This document shows positions 16,199-24,538 of a DNA stretch of 64,000 bases, one piece after another (position 1 is the stretch's first letter; each line of letters opens with the position of its first letter). Below the pieces are notes generated by a model, which did no database searches, was not told where the DNA came from, and saw nothing but the letters and a program-made list of their open reading frames with translations. A program made the translations under genes and the position numbers. The stretch comes from Leifsonia poae (GTDB taxonomy: Bacteria; Actinomycetota; Actinomycetes; Actinomycetales; Microbacteriaceae), in assembly GCF_027921845.1 (NCBI RefSeq), contig NZ_BSEN01000015.1, forward strand, positions 62,001 to 126,000. The letters are read 5' to 3'.

Positions 16199-17200
16199 CT
16201 ACCTGACGGCGCGCATCCGCTCGACCACGGCATCCGTCGGCAGGAAGGCGCGGGTGCGCTCGACCTCGTGCACGAGGTCGACGATGGCGGCGTTGATCGG
16301 CGCCTCGCGGCCGAGTTCGTGCGCCTCGCCGACCACGGCTCCGTTGAGATAGTCGATCTCTGTAGCCTGGCCGCGCCGGATGCTCTGCAGGGTCGATCCC
16401 GGATTCGGCGTCGCGCCCATCCGGCGTTTCATCATGAGGGGCACGAGCTGCCCGGCCCACAGGGGAGCGATGGACACGAATCGCAGGATTCCGTTCGTCA
16501 GGCCCTGGAGGGACCCGTAGCGCACGCCGGCATCGAACCCGACCCGCACGGCCTCCCGCATGCTGGCCGTGACGATGCGGCGCAGCCGGCGGTCGCCGAG
16601 GGTGTCCTGCGCGCTCAGACCCGTGATGGCCGGCATCGCGTTGATCTGGTTCACGATGAGCTTGGTCCACTGGCTGCCGGTGAAGTTCGCGACCGCGAAG
16701 GCGGGCATGGCGGCGTCGAGGACCTTCGTGGCCGCGACAGCTGCCGCCGGCGGCTCGCCGTCGCCGGCGCCGAGGTAGGTGTTGGCCGCGGTCGTGACGC
16801 TGACCCGGCCGGGGGAGAGGAAGCTCGCTGCGTAGAGCGCGAGAGCCCCGACGCACTCGGAGTCGGGGAGGAGGAGCGCCGCCTGGCGGAGACCGTTGAG
16901 GCCGTTCTGCACCACGACCACGGTGAGACCGGCCAGCAGGTGCTGGTTCTCGCGGATCGCCGCCGCCGCATCCTGCGCCTTGGTGCAGAGGAAGACGAGC
17001 TCCGGCGCGGCCTGGAGCGTCTCGGCGGCTTCGACCTGGGCGACGTGCTCGCCCCAGGCGCCGCTCAGCCGCAGACCGTCGCGACGGATGGTCTCGAGGT
17101 GCTCGCCGCGCGCCGTGACCTCGACGAGGTGCCCGACGCGGTCGAGGAGCGCTGCGATCGTGCCGCCGACGGCTCCCGCCCCGATCACCCCGATACGCAT
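16199..17200 (-). CDS. 2-dehydropantoate 2-reductase family protein (PanE/ApbA)
   Basis: The 333-residue protein begins MRIGVIGAGAVGG, the NADPH-binding Rossmann motif, and continues with LVFLCTKAQD and VVVQNGLNG, typical of ketopantoate reductases. The helical C-terminal domain includes the conserved lysine region SQWTKLIVNQINA. The reaction would be NADPH reduction of ketopantoate to pantoate for coenzyme A, but the family includes paralogs of unknown substrate and no pan genes are nearby. A TACGCT -10 box ends 6 nt before the ATG. Confidence 0.82.
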   Translation of the reverse strand: MRIGVIGAGAVGGTIAALLDRVGHLVEVTARGEHLETIRRDGLRLSGAWGEHVAQVEAAETLQAAPELVFLCTKAQDAAAAIRENQHLLAGLTVVVVQNGLNGLRQAALLLPDSECVGALALYAASFLSPGRVSVTTAANTYLGAGDGEPPAAAVAATKVLDAAMPAFAVANFTGSQWTKLIVNQINAMPAITGLSAQDTLGDRRLRRIVTASMREAVRVGFDAGVRYGSLQGLTNGILRFVSIAPLWAGQLVPLMMKRRMGATPNPGSTLQSIRRGQATEIDYLNGAVVGEAHELGREAPINAAIVDLVHEVERTRAFLPTDAVVERMRAVR

Positions 17201-17206
17201 TGTCTC

Positions 17207-17212
17207 AGCGTA
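17207..17212 (-). promoter_or_regulatory. -10 box of the PanE-like gene (leaderless type)
   Basis: TACGCT on the minus strand, 6 nt before the ATG at 17200. Confidence 0.55.
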
Positions 17213-17249
17213 CGGGGGCGACCGGGTCAGGCCAATTCGCGGCCGGGGG

Positions 17250-18737
17250 CTAGCGGATCCGCTCGCCCTCCGCTAGAGCGACCGCTTCCGCCGATCCCTC
17301 GCCGGCTTCGGCCTGTGCGATCAGTTCGGCGGCGTCGGGGCCGGCTGCCGCGCGACGCGTCCGCCGGATGCCCGACGGGAGCGCCACCGAGATGACGGCC
17401 GCGAGGGCGAGGACGCCCGCTCCGACCCAGACGGCGGGGATGGCCGCGTCCACGTAGCCGGTGGGGGTGAGCGTTCCGCCCGCTCCCGTGAACACCGCGG
17501 TGAGCACCGCGACGCCGAGTGCGACGCCGATCTCGCGCAGCGTCGAGTTGGTGCCCGACGCCTTGGCGTGGTCCTCCGGCTTCATGTTCACGAGCACGGC
17601 GGTCGAGCTCGGAGCGAACACCAACCCCATGCCGATGCCCGCCAGCAGGAACGGGGGCCACATCGCCGAGTAGGGGAGCGTGGCCGACAGCGTGGCGGCG
17701 ATCCATCCCATGGCGACGGCGAGCATGCTGAGCCCGACGAGGATCGGGAGCCGGGTGCCGGTGCGCGGGGAGACGAGTCCCGTGAGCGGGGCGATGACCA
17801 TCGGCGCCAAGGTCCACGGCATCGTCATCACGCCCGCTTCGAGCGGAGTGTGGCCCTGCACGACCTGCAGGAACTGGATCAGGATGAAGATCGCCCCGAA
17901 GATCCCGAAGCTGAAGGTCATGCCGACGAGGTTGGCGACGGTGAAGCTGCGGTCGCGGAACAGCCGGAGCGGAAGCAGCGGTGTCGGTGTGCGCTGCTCC
18001 CAGACGATGAAGGCCCCGAGCAGCACGGCGCCGGCGACCAGCGAGCCGACCACCTCGAAGCTGTCCCATCCGGCGGGATTGCCGCGCACGATCCCGAAGA
18101 CGACGCCGAGCACGCCGAGACCGACCAGCACCAGGCCGACGACGTCGGCACGGACCCGCTTGCCGAAGCTGTTCGGGAGGGCCGCGAGCACCAGCGGGAC
18201 GGCGATGACGCCGAGCGGCACGTTGAGCCAGAAGATGGCCTGCCAGTTCCAGCCCTCGACGACCGCGCCGCCGATCAGCGGGCCGGTCGCGACGCCGAGG
18301 CCGGAGATGCCGCCCCAGATGCCGATGGCGGCCGGGCGCAGGCGTTCGCTGACGCTGCCGGCGAGCAGTGTGAGGGAGAGCGGCATCAACGCGGCGGCGC
18401 CGACGCCCTGCACGGCGCGGGCCAGGATGAGAATCCAGGGTTCGGTCGCAAGGGCGCTCGCCGCGGAGGCGAGGGTGAAGATGACGATGCCGGCGAGGAA
18501 GACCGAGCGCCGGCCGAAGCGGTCGCCGAGGGCGACGGCCATGAGCATGAACGTGGCGAAGCTCAGCGTGTAGGCGTTGACCACCCACTGCAGTTCTTCG
18601 ATGGAGGCGCCGAGGTCGCGGGAGATCACCGGGAGGGCGCTGGTGACGACGAGGTTGTCGAGGGTCGCCATGAACATCGGGAGGGATGCGGCGATGATCG
18701 CGAGCCAGACGGGCACGCGCCGGGTGCTGGAGGACAT
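17250..18737 (-). CDS. MFS transporter, DHA2 (EmrB/QacA) drug-export family
   Basis: The 495-residue protein (ATG 18737, MSSSTRRVPVWLAII) has about 14 predicted membrane segments and the DHA2 hallmarks DNLVVTSALPVISRDLG (motif near the first helix), GDRFGRRSVFLAG in the loop between helices 2 and 3, and GPLIGGAVVEGWNWQAIFWLNVP. Members export drugs or metabolites by proton antiport. It is divergent from a TetR gene across a palindromic operator, a classical repressor-exporter pair. No good ribosome-binding site is visible before the ATG; longer in-frame starts would run into the operator. Confidence 0.9.
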   Translation of the reverse strand: MSSSTRRVPVWLAIIAASLPMFMATLDNLVVTSALPVISRDLGASIEELQWVVNAYTLSFATFMLMAVALGDRFGRRSVFLAGIVIFTLASAASALATEPWILILARAVQGVGAAALMPLSLTLLAGSVSERLRPAAIGIWGGISGLGVATGPLIGGAVVEGWNWQAIFWLNVPLGVIAVPLVLAALPNSFGKRVRADVVGLVLVGLGVLGVVFGIVRGNPAGWDSFEVVGSLVAGAVLLGAFIVWEQRTPTPLLPLRLFRDRSFTVANLVGMTFSFGIFGAIFILIQFLQVVQGHTPLEAGVMTMPWTLAPMVIAPLTGLVSPRTGTRLPILVGLSMLAVAMGWIAATLSATLPYSAMWPPFLLAGIGMGLVFAPSSTAVLVNMKPEDHAKASGTNSTLREIGVALGVAVLTAVFTGAGGTLTPTGYVDAAIPAVWVGAGVLALAAVISVALPSGIRRTRRAAAGPDAAELIAQAEAGEGSAEAVALAEGERIR

Positions 18738-18793
18738 GAAAGCCGTTTCTGTCGTGGATTCGGAGAGGATCGGGTCACTTGTTGGTAATTGAA

Positions 18794-18823
18794 TGATTAC
18801 TACGAGGGCGACATTAGTAATCA
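18794..18823. promoter_or_regulatory. Probable TetR operator between the exporter and tetR
   Basis: TGATTACTA (18794-18802) is the exact reverse complement of TAGTAATCA (18815-18823), with a 12-bp spacer. It is A+T-rich against the background and sits just upstream of the tetR -10 box (18829-18834), well placed to repress both divergent genes. Confidence 0.75.
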
Positions 18824-18828
18824 ACTGA

Positions 18829-18834
18829 TAACCT
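18829..18834 (+). promoter_or_regulatory. -10 box of tetR (leaderless type)
   Basis: TAACCT, 7 nt before the GTG at 18842; the palindromic operator abuts it upstream. Confidence 0.55.
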
Positions 18835-18841
18835 GTCAAGC

Positions 18842-19456
18842 GTGACCGAGAAAATCAGCGACCGCATCCCGTCGGGAGAGCGGCGCGAACAGATCCTCGC
18901 GGCAGCGAGCCTGGTGTTCGGGGAGCGCGGCTACTTCGGCGCCACGACCGACCAGATCGCGAAGGCGGCGGGGATCAGCCAGCCCTACGTCGTGCGCATG
19001 TTCGGGAGCAAGGAGAACCTCTTCGTCGAGGTCCTCGCACGCGCCCTCGACAAGCTGCTGGTCACCTTCAACGCCACGATCGACGGCTGGAAGGCCGACG
19101 GCTCCCCGGCGGACCAGATCGGCCGGCTGCTCGGAACCGCCTACGTCAACCTGATCGAGGACCGCGGCATCCTGCTGTCGCTGATGCAGGCGTTCAGCAT
19201 GGGGCACGATCCGGTCATCGGGGCGCAGGCCCGGAAGGGCTTCATCGCCATCTACACGCTGCTGCGCGACGATGCAGGCTTCGAACCGGAGCGCGTGCGC
19301 ACCTTCCTGGCCGAGGGCATGCTGCTGAACACGCTGCTGGGGCTGCGGCTGCCGGAGGAGTACGGCCTCGACGAGGCGGCGACCGAACTGCTCGAGTGCA
19401 CCTTCCAGACCAAGCTCCAGATGGTGCTCGACGTCGTCGGCGAGAAGAGCGCATGA
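18842..19456 (+). CDS. TetR/AcrR-family transcriptional regulator
   Basis: The 204-residue protein has the TetR helix-turn-helix near residues 12-60 (RREQILAAASLVFGERGYFG, TTDQIAKAAGISQPYVVRMF) and a helical ligand-binding C-terminal domain. It probably represses itself and the divergent DHA2 exporter through the 18794-18823 palindrome. Its TGA overlaps the truB ATG (ATGA), so the housekeeping gene truB may be cotranscribed with, and translationally coupled to, this regulator. Confidence 0.92.
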   Translation: MTEKISDRIPSGERREQILAAASLVFGERGYFGATTDQIAKAAGISQPYVVRMFGSKENLFVEVLARALDKLLVTFNATIDGWKADGSPADQIGRLLGTAYVNLIEDRGILLSLMQAFSMGHDPVIGAQARKGFIAIYTLLRDDAGFEPERVRTFLAEGMLLNTLLGLRLPEEYGLDEAATELLECTFQTKLQMVLDVVGEKSA

Positions 19457-20361
19457 CCGGCAGCGGCATCCTCCTGGTCGACAAGCAGGGCGGCTGGACG
19501 AGCCACGACGTTGTCGCGCGCACGCGCCGCCTCGCGGGCACCCGCAAGGTCGGGCACGCCGGCACGCTCGACCCGATGGCGACAGGGCTGCTCATCCTCG
19601 GCCTCAACTCGTCGACCCGGCTGCTGACCTACATCGTCGGCACTGACAAGGAGTACCGGGCGACCATCCGGCTCGGGGCGACCACGACGACCGATGATGC
19701 CGAGGGCGACATCCTGGTGCAGGCACCGGCGGCTGCGGTCGGCGCGATCACTGACGACGCGGTGGCCGACGGCATCGCAGCGCTCACGGGCGAGATCGAG
19801 CAGATCCCGAGCGCCGTCAGCGCCATCAAGGTCGACGGCAAGCGCGCATACGCTCGGGTCCGCGCCGGCGAGGAGGTCGTGCTCGCCGCGCGGCCGGTGA
19901 CGATCTCGGAGTTCGAGCTGCTCGGCACGACGCGGCTCGACGGCGCCGTCGACCTCGACGTGCGGGTCGTGTGCTCGTCGGGGACGTACATCCGGTCGCT
20001 CGCGCGCGACCTGGGGGCCGGGCTCGGCGTCGGGGGACACCTCACCGCTCTGCGCCGCACGCGCGTCGGGCCGTTCTCGGTCGAGGACGCCCGCCCGATC
20101 GACGACATCGACCCCGCGGACCGGCTGATCCCGGCGGCGGAGGCGGCGAGCATCCTGTTCGAGCGGTTCGAACTGAGCGACCAGCAGGCGATCGACCTCA
20201 TGCACGGCAAGCGCATCCACGTGCCCGATAGGGAGAATGGAGGCGGCGTGCCCGTGGCGGCCGTCTCGCCGACCGGGCATCTGGTCGGCCTCATCGAATT
20301 CCGTGGAAAGGAAGCCAGGAGTCTCGTGAACTTCCCGACAGACGAGATCGCGACCGCATGA
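19453..20361 (+). CDS. truB: tRNA pseudouridine-55 synthase
   Basis: TruB makes pseudouridine 55 in the T-loop of tRNAs. The 302-residue protein starts MTGSGILLVDKQGGWTSHDVV and has catalytic Asp40 in GHAGTLDPMATGLL, then YRATIRLG, YARVRAGEEV and the CSSGTYIRSLARDLG motif. The ATG overlaps the tetR stop and its own TGA overlaps the next start, so it sits inside a coupled chain. In most relatives it follows rbfA; here mutY, the exporter and tetR intervene. Confidence 0.96.
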   Translation: MTGSGILLVDKQGGWTSHDVVARTRRLAGTRKVGHAGTLDPMATGLLILGLNSSTRLLTYIVGTDKEYRATIRLGATTTTDDAEGDILVQAPAAAVGAITDDAVADGIAALTGEIEQIPSAVSAIKVDGKRAYARVRAGEEVVLAARPVTISEFELLGTTRLDGAVDLDVRVVCSSGTYIRSLARDLGAGLGVGGHLTALRRTRVGPFSVEDARPIDDIDPADRLIPAAEAASILFERFELSDQQAIDLMHGKRIHVPDRENGGGVPVAAVSPTGHLVGLIEFRGKEARSLVNFPTDEIATA

Positions 20362-20726
20362 TCGAGTGGTACACGACGGTCCAGGTGACCGTCGCCTGCC
20401 TCGCGGGCGTGCTCTGCATCGTGCTCGGACTCGCCAAGCGGGTGCCCGGCGACGTCAGCATGGGCGCGGTCGCACTGGTCGAACTGCTCCTGGTGGTGCA
20501 GCTCGTGATCGCGATCATCGCGCCGCTGGTGGGGAACGGCCCCTCCGGCAGCCTCGCCGAGTTCTACATCTACCTGATCTCCGCCCTGATCCTGCCGCTC
20601 GCCGGCGGCTTCTGGGCCCTGATCGAGCGCAACCGCTGGAGCACGGTCATCCTGGGCGCCGTCTGCCTCGCCATCGCCGTGATGGTCTACCGGATGGGGC
20701 AGATCTGGTTCGTGCAGGGCGTCTGA
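20358..20726 (+). CDS. Four-helix membrane protein of unknown function
   Basis: The 122-residue protein has four predicted membrane segments (VTVACLAGVLCIVLGLA, LLLVVQLVIAIIAPLV, IYLISALILPLAGGFW, TVILGAVCLAIAVMVY) and no recognised catalytic motif. Its ATG overlaps the truB stop (ATGA). Similar small membrane proteins accompany truB-ribF in actinobacteria, but no role is known. Confidence 0.7.
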   Translation: MIEWYTTVQVTVACLAGVLCIVLGLAKRVPGDVSMGAVALVELLLVVQLVIAIIAPLVGNGPSGSLAEFYIYLISALILPLAGGFWALIERNRWSTVILGAVCLAIAVMVYRMGQIWFVQGV

Positions 20727-20737
20727 GCGCGCGCGAA

Positions 20738-20743
20738 TAGAAT
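20738..20743 (+). promoter_or_regulatory. Candidate internal -10 box (leaderless type)
   Basis: TAGAAT ends 8 nt before the ATG at 20752 and 5 nt before an in-frame GTG at 20749. Confidence 0.45.
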
Positions 20744-20751
20744 CGAAGGTG

Positions 20752-21249
20752 ATGTCACACCACACCATGTCCGCGCGCGAGCGAGGCACCACCGACAGCC
20801 GGAGACGCGTCACCGGGATCGGGCGGCTGCTGGTCTTCGTCTACGGCGTCCTGGCGCTCGCAGCGACCGGACGCAGCGTCTTCCAGATCATCGACCGGTT
20901 CGACGAGGCGCCCATCGCCTTCACCCTCTCGGCGGTCGCCGCCGTCGTCTACATCGTGGCGACCATCGCCCTCGTGGCGCCGGGGCGCGCCTGGTACCGC
21001 GTGGCGTGGATCACGATCTCGTTCGAGCTCGTCGGCGTGCTGGTGATCGGCTCCCTGAGCCTCTTCGCTCCCGCCGTGCTCGGACTGCACGACGTCGACC
21101 CGTTCGGCCGTGACGCGACCGTGTGGTCGGTCTACGGCATGGGCTACCTGTTCATTCCGCTCGCCCTCCCGATCCTCGGGCTCCTCTACCTGCGGGCGCA
21201 CCGGCCGCGGAGCGCCGCCGAGGCCGTGGCGGATGGAGATCGAGCGTGA
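20752..21249 (+). CDS. Four-helix membrane protein of unknown function
   Basis: The 165-residue protein has a basic N-terminus (ARERGTTDSRRRVTG) and four predicted membrane segments, including LLVFVYGVLALAATGRSV and VAAVVYIVATIALVAPG. No family with a known function is recognised. GTG 20749, ATG 20752 and ATG 20767 are possible starts; ATG 20752 is chosen because a TAGAAT -10 box lies 8 nt upstream. Its stop overlaps the ribF GTG (GTGA), so the two are translationally coupled. Confidence 0.7.
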   Translation: MSHHTMSARERGTTDSRRRVTGIGRLLVFVYGVLALAATGRSVFQIIDRFDEAPIAFTLSAVAAVVYIVATIALVAPGRAWYRVAWITISFELVGVLVIGSLSLFAPAVLGLHDVDPFGRDATVWSVYGMGYLFIPLALPILGLLYLRAHRPRSAAEAVADGDRA

Positions 21250-22187
21250 GGGTCTTCCGCGGGCTCGCCGAGGTCCCCGACGGGTTCGGGCCGAGCGCTG
21301 TCACGATCGGCAAGTTCGACGGCGTGCACTCCGGGCACCGTGCCGTGATCCAGCGGCTCTGCGAGGTGGCGGCCGAGGGCGGGCTGGTCTCCACAGTGAT
21401 CACGTTCGACCGCAATCCGCTCGAGGTGCTCGCGCCCGAGAAATGCCCGCCGTCGCTGGTGAGCATCGAGCAGAAGCTCGATCTGCTGGCCGGGACCGGT
21501 GTCGACGCCACGCTGATGATCGCGTTCGATCGCGAGCTCGCCGACCTCGCGCCGCGTGACTTCGTGCGCCAGATCCTGGTCGATCGGCTGCATGCGTCCG
21601 CTGTGCTGGTCGGCAGCGACTTCCGGTTCGGGCACCGTGGCGCCGGTGATGTGGCGATGCTGCGCGAGCTGGGTGGCGAGTACGGCTTCGTCGTGCACCT
21701 GATCGACGACGTGCGGCCGGAGCACGGCCGCCGCGTGTCGTCCACCTGGATCAGGGAGCTGCTGGCGCAGGGGGACGTCGCGCACGCCGCGACCCTGCTC
21801 GGCCACGTTCCGACCCTCCGCGGGGTCGTCGTGCACGGCGCCAAGCGCGGCCGCGAGCTCGGTTTCCCGACCGCGAATCTGTCGCCGGACTCCGAGGGGC
21901 TCATCCCGTCAGACGGCGTGTACGCCGGCTGGCTCACCGACGGGGGCGAACGCTATCCGGCCGCCATCTCGGTGGGCAACAACCCGACGTTCGAGGGTGT
22001 GCCGCAGAAGCAGGTGGAGGCGTACGTGCTCGACCGCGACCTCGACCTCTACGACCATCACGTCGAGATCGCGTTCGTCGAACGGATCAGGGGCATGGTG
22101 GCGTACGCCGGCATCGACCCGCTGATCGCGCAGATCGGCGACGACGTGGCGCAGGCCCGCCGCATCCTCGCTGTCGAGCCCGCCTGA
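21246..22187 (+). CDS. ribF: Bifunctional riboflavin kinase/FAD synthetase
   Basis: RibF makes FMN from riboflavin and FAD from FMN. The 313-residue protein has the N-terminal nucleotidyltransferase domain with GKFDGVHSGHRAVIQ and the SSTWIRELLAQGDV motif, and the C-terminal flavokinase domain with GRELGFPTANL and AISVGNNPTFEG. The GTG start overlaps the preceding stop and matches the family N-terminus (VRVFRGL). It is part of the truB-ribF chain. Confidence 0.96.
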   Translation: MRVFRGLAEVPDGFGPSAVTIGKFDGVHSGHRAVIQRLCEVAAEGGLVSTVITFDRNPLEVLAPEKCPPSLVSIEQKLDLLAGTGVDATLMIAFDRELADLAPRDFVRQILVDRLHASAVLVGSDFRFGHRGAGDVAMLRELGGEYGFVVHLIDDVRPEHGRRVSSTWIRELLAQGDVAHAATLLGHVPTLRGVVVHGAKRGRELGFPTANLSPDSEGLIPSDGVYAGWLTDGGERYPAAISVGNNPTFEGVPQKQVEAYVLDRDLDLYDHHVEIAFVERIRGMVAYAGIDPLIAQIGDDVAQARRILAVEPA

Positions 22188-23407
22188 TGACCGACGCCCC
22201 CAGCCGCCCGCTCTGGCGCGGCCGCACGATCGCGCTGCTCGGGATCCTGCTGGTCGCCTCCAACCTCCGCACCGCGGTGGCCGCGCTGTCGCCGATCTTC
22301 GCCGAGATCCGTCTCGAGTTCGATGTGTCCAGCGTCGGGGTCGGACTGCTCGGGATGCTCCCGCCGGTCTGCTTCGCGCTGTTCGGACTGATCGCTCCCG
22401 CCTTCACCCGCAAGGCGAGCCTCGAGTCGGTGCTGGTGATCGCGCTCGGCGTGATGCTCGCCGGTCATCTGGTGCGTGCGACGGCCGGATCGTTCGCGGC
22501 GCTCGCGATCGGCTCGGCGATCACCTTCGCCGCCATGGGCGTCGGGAACGTCCTGCTGCCGCCGCTGGTCAAGAGGTACTTCCCCGACCGCATCGGCCTG
22601 GTCACGTCGCTCTACGCCACGGTCATGTCGGTCAGCACGCTGCTGCCCCCGCTGCTCGCGGTGCCGGTCGCCGACGCGACGAGCTGGCACGTCTCGGTCG
22701 GGATGTGGGCCGCCGTCACTGTGCTGGCGATCCTGCCGTGGCTGGCCATCCTCATCCGGCACAAGCCGGCGCACCCCGATCACGACGTCGAGGTCGACGA
22801 GGCGCGGCCGCAAGCGCTGCGGCGGGTCTGGCACGCGCCGATCGCCTGGGCGCTGGCCGTGGTCTTCGCGGCGTCATCCCTGAACGCGTACGCCATGTTC
22901 GCCTGGCTGCCCGAGATCCTGACCGACATCGCCGGATCGACGCCGGTGCAGGCCGGCGCACTGCTGTCGCTGTACGCCGGCATGGGCATCCCGGCCGGGT
23001 TGCTGGTGCCGCTGCTCGCAGCGCGCATGAAGAACGTCGCCCTGCTCATCTACGCGGGCGTCGCAAGCTTCGTGATCGGCTACCTCGGGCTCATCCTCGT
23101 GCCGGGCACGGCCACCTGGCTGTGGGTCGCCTTCGCCGGTCTCGGCCCGCTGCTGTTCCCGCTCTGCCTGGTGCTGATCAATGTCCGCACCCGCACGCAC
23201 GAGGGCTCGGTCGCCCTGAGCGGGTTCACGCAGGGCGTCGGTTACACGCTCGGGGCCCTCGGGCCGCTCGTCGTCGGCCTGCTGCACCAGGCGACCGGCG
23301 GCTGGACGATCGCCCTGATCGTGCTCACCGCGACCGCCCTGGCGGCTGCGGCTGCCGGCACGATCGTCGCACGCCCGCGCTTCCTCGAGGACACCACCCA
23401 CCCCTGA
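22187..23407 (+). CDS. MFS transporter, CynX/NimT family
   Basis: The 406-residue protein has about 12 membrane segments and matches the CynX/NimT branch: LLVASNLRTAVAALSPI in the first helix, LLGMLPPVCFALFGLIAP, and GFTQGVGYTLGALGPLVVG near the end. The family includes cyanate and 2-nitroimidazole transporters; the substrate here is unknown. Its ATG shares one base with the ribF stop (TGATG), so it is probably in the same transcript. Confidence 0.85.
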   Translation: MTDAPSRPLWRGRTIALLGILLVASNLRTAVAALSPIFAEIRLEFDVSSVGVGLLGMLPPVCFALFGLIAPAFTRKASLESVLVIALGVMLAGHLVRATAGSFAALAIGSAITFAAMGVGNVLLPPLVKRYFPDRIGLVTSLYATVMSVSTLLPPLLAVPVADATSWHVSVGMWAAVTVLAILPWLAILIRHKPAHPDHDVEVDEARPQALRRVWHAPIAWALAVVFAASSLNAYAMFAWLPEILTDIAGSTPVQAGALLSLYAGMGIPAGLLVPLLAARMKNVALLIYAGVASFVIGYLGLILVPGTATWLWVAFAGLGPLLFPLCLVLINVRTRTHEGSVALSGFTQGVGYTLGALGPLVVGLLHQATGGWTIALIVLTATALAAAAAGTIVARPRFLEDTTHP

Positions 23408-23420
23408 CCGCCCGCACACG

Positions 23421-23481
23421 ATCGAGTCCGAAGTTGCTGCGACGACACGCCGCGATTCAGCGCAACAAGTTCGGACTCGAT
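23421..23481. repeat. 21-bp imperfect inverted repeat between convergent genes
   Basis: ATCGAGTCCGAAGTTGCTGC plus G (23421-23441) matches the reverse complement of 23461-23481 at 19 of 21 positions over a 19-base loop. It lies between the CynX-type transporter and the ROK kinase, both of which end here. It may act as a bidirectional terminator or be a REP-like element; its sequence is unrelated to the 4768-4832 palindrome. Confidence 0.8.
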
Positions 23482-23517
23482 TGCGTGGGTGCGGGTGCGG
23501 GGGCGGGGCGCGGAGCG

Positions 23518-24459
23518 CTAGGGGAGCAGGTGCGCGCGGTGCACGAGGGCGGCCGCTCCGATGAGCGGGCCCTCGGACGAGAGGGCGCTCGGCACGATGC
23601 GCACCTTGCGCACGTACGGGAAGTAGTGCGCCGCGATGACCGCGCGCATGTGGTCGAAGAGGTCGGGCGTTGCGTGCGAGAAGCCGCCGCCGATCGCCAC
23701 CAGCTCGAGGTCGAGCAGCGCGGTCGCCGACGCGATCGCCCGGCCGACGGCCTCTCCGGTGCGGCCGATCGCCGCGCGCGCGACCGGGTCGCCGGCAGCG
23801 TAGGCCGCCGCGAGGTCCTCGCCGGTCGTGCCCGTGAAGCCCTGGCGACGCGCCCACGACACGGTGTGCGGTCCGGATGCCATCGCCTCGAGCGCGCTGG
23901 GGTTGCCGAACGTGTCGTCCCCGATGATGTCGCCCACCTCGACGTGGCCGATGTGGCCGGCGTTGCCCGTCGGCCCGGTGATGACCCGGCCGCCGACGAT
24001 GAGGCCGCCGCCGATCCCGGTCGAGATGACCATGCCCATCACGTTGTCGACGCCCTGCGCGGCTCCCACCCAGTGCTCCGCCATGGTGATGGCCACGCCG
24101 TCCATCTCGAGCGTCACGGGGATGTCGAGTCCGGCATCCGCGATCACGCCCGCGATGAAGTCGCGCAGCGGGTAGTCGCGCCAGTGGGGCACGTTCAGGG
24201 GTGACACCAGGCCGAGGATGCGGTCGATCGGTCCCGCGCAGCCGATGCCGACACCGACCAGCTCCGCGCCGGCGGGAAGTGCCGCGATGGTGTCGCGCAC
24301 GACTCCGCCCACCGAGGCCTCGAGATCGGGGATCTTCGCAGTGCGTCCGGTCGGACGCCGGTGGCGCGAGCCTTCGATCAGGCGTCCGTCGGTATCGACG
24401 AGCGCGGCTTCGACCTTGGTTCCGCCGAAATCGACGGCGACTACGAGGGGAGTTGGCAC
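23518..24459 (-). CDS. ROK-family sugar kinase without the zinc-binding motif
   Basis: The 313-residue protein has the ROK/ASKHA pattern: VVAVDFGGTKVEAALVD phosphate loop, GVGIGCAGPID, STGIGGGLIVGG and GPTGNAGHIGHVEVG. The family phosphorylates glucose or related sugars. Where most ROK proteins carry a zinc-binding CxCGxxGCxE, this one reads GDDTFGNPSALEAMAS with no Cys. The GTG at 24459 is chosen because a TAGGGT -10 box ends 7 nt upstream; an in-frame TTG at 24465 is less likely. It is divergent from the deoR-deoC operon, so a pentose-related substrate is possible. Confidence 0.85.
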   Translation of the reverse strand: MPTPLVVAVDFGGTKVEAALVDTDGRLIEGSRHRRPTGRTAKIPDLEASVGGVVRDTIAALPAGAELVGVGIGCAGPIDRILGLVSPLNVPHWRDYPLRDFIAGVIADAGLDIPVTLEMDGVAITMAEHWVGAAQGVDNVMGMVISTGIGGGLIVGGRVITGPTGNAGHIGHVEVGDIIGDDTFGNPSALEAMASGPHTVSWARRQGFTGTTGEDLAAAYAAGDPVARAAIGRTGEAVGRAIASATALLDLELVAIGGGFSHATPDLFDHMRAVIAAHYFPYVRKVRIVPSALSSEGPLIGAAALVHRAHLLP

Positions 24460-24466
24460 GCTCAAT

Positions 24467-24472
24467 ACCCTA
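24467..24472 (-). promoter_or_regulatory. -10 box of the ROK kinase gene (leaderless type)
   Basis: TAGGGT on the minus strand, 7 nt before the GTG at 24459; this fixes the start. Confidence 0.5.
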
Positions 24473-24486
24473 AAGGAAAGCCGGCC

Positions 24487-24522
24487 TGCTCATATGAGCA
24501 ACAGGTGCGCACGCGTTGCTCA
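24487..24522. promoter_or_regulatory. Probable DeoR-type operator: palindrome plus extra half-site
   Basis: TGCTCATATGAGCA (24487-24500) is a perfect 14-bp palindrome, and TTGCTCA recurs at 24516-24522 in direct orientation. Relative to the inferred start at 24551 the palindrome spans about -64 to -51 and the half-site about -35 to -29. B. subtilis DeoR, of the same family, is known to use a palindrome plus a downstream half-site. Confidence 0.7.
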
Positions 24523-24538
24523 GGCGCGCGAGCCTTCC

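Noticed and set aside
15438-16856. Extension of the mutY frame to a 760-residue protein
   Set aside because: The upstream part is antisense to the kinase-like gene and out of frame with panE-like, and has no MutY similarity. The glycosylase begins near 15437.
17250-19456. Drug-resistance island
   Set aside because: The DHA2 exporter and TetR pair is a common chromosomal arrangement. No mobile-element genes or composition change surround it, and its substrate cannot be inferred.
24460-24465. TTG start for the ROK kinase
   Set aside because: It would begin inside the 7-nt spacer after the TAGGGT box. The GTG at 24459 fits the spacing rule and the family N-terminus.
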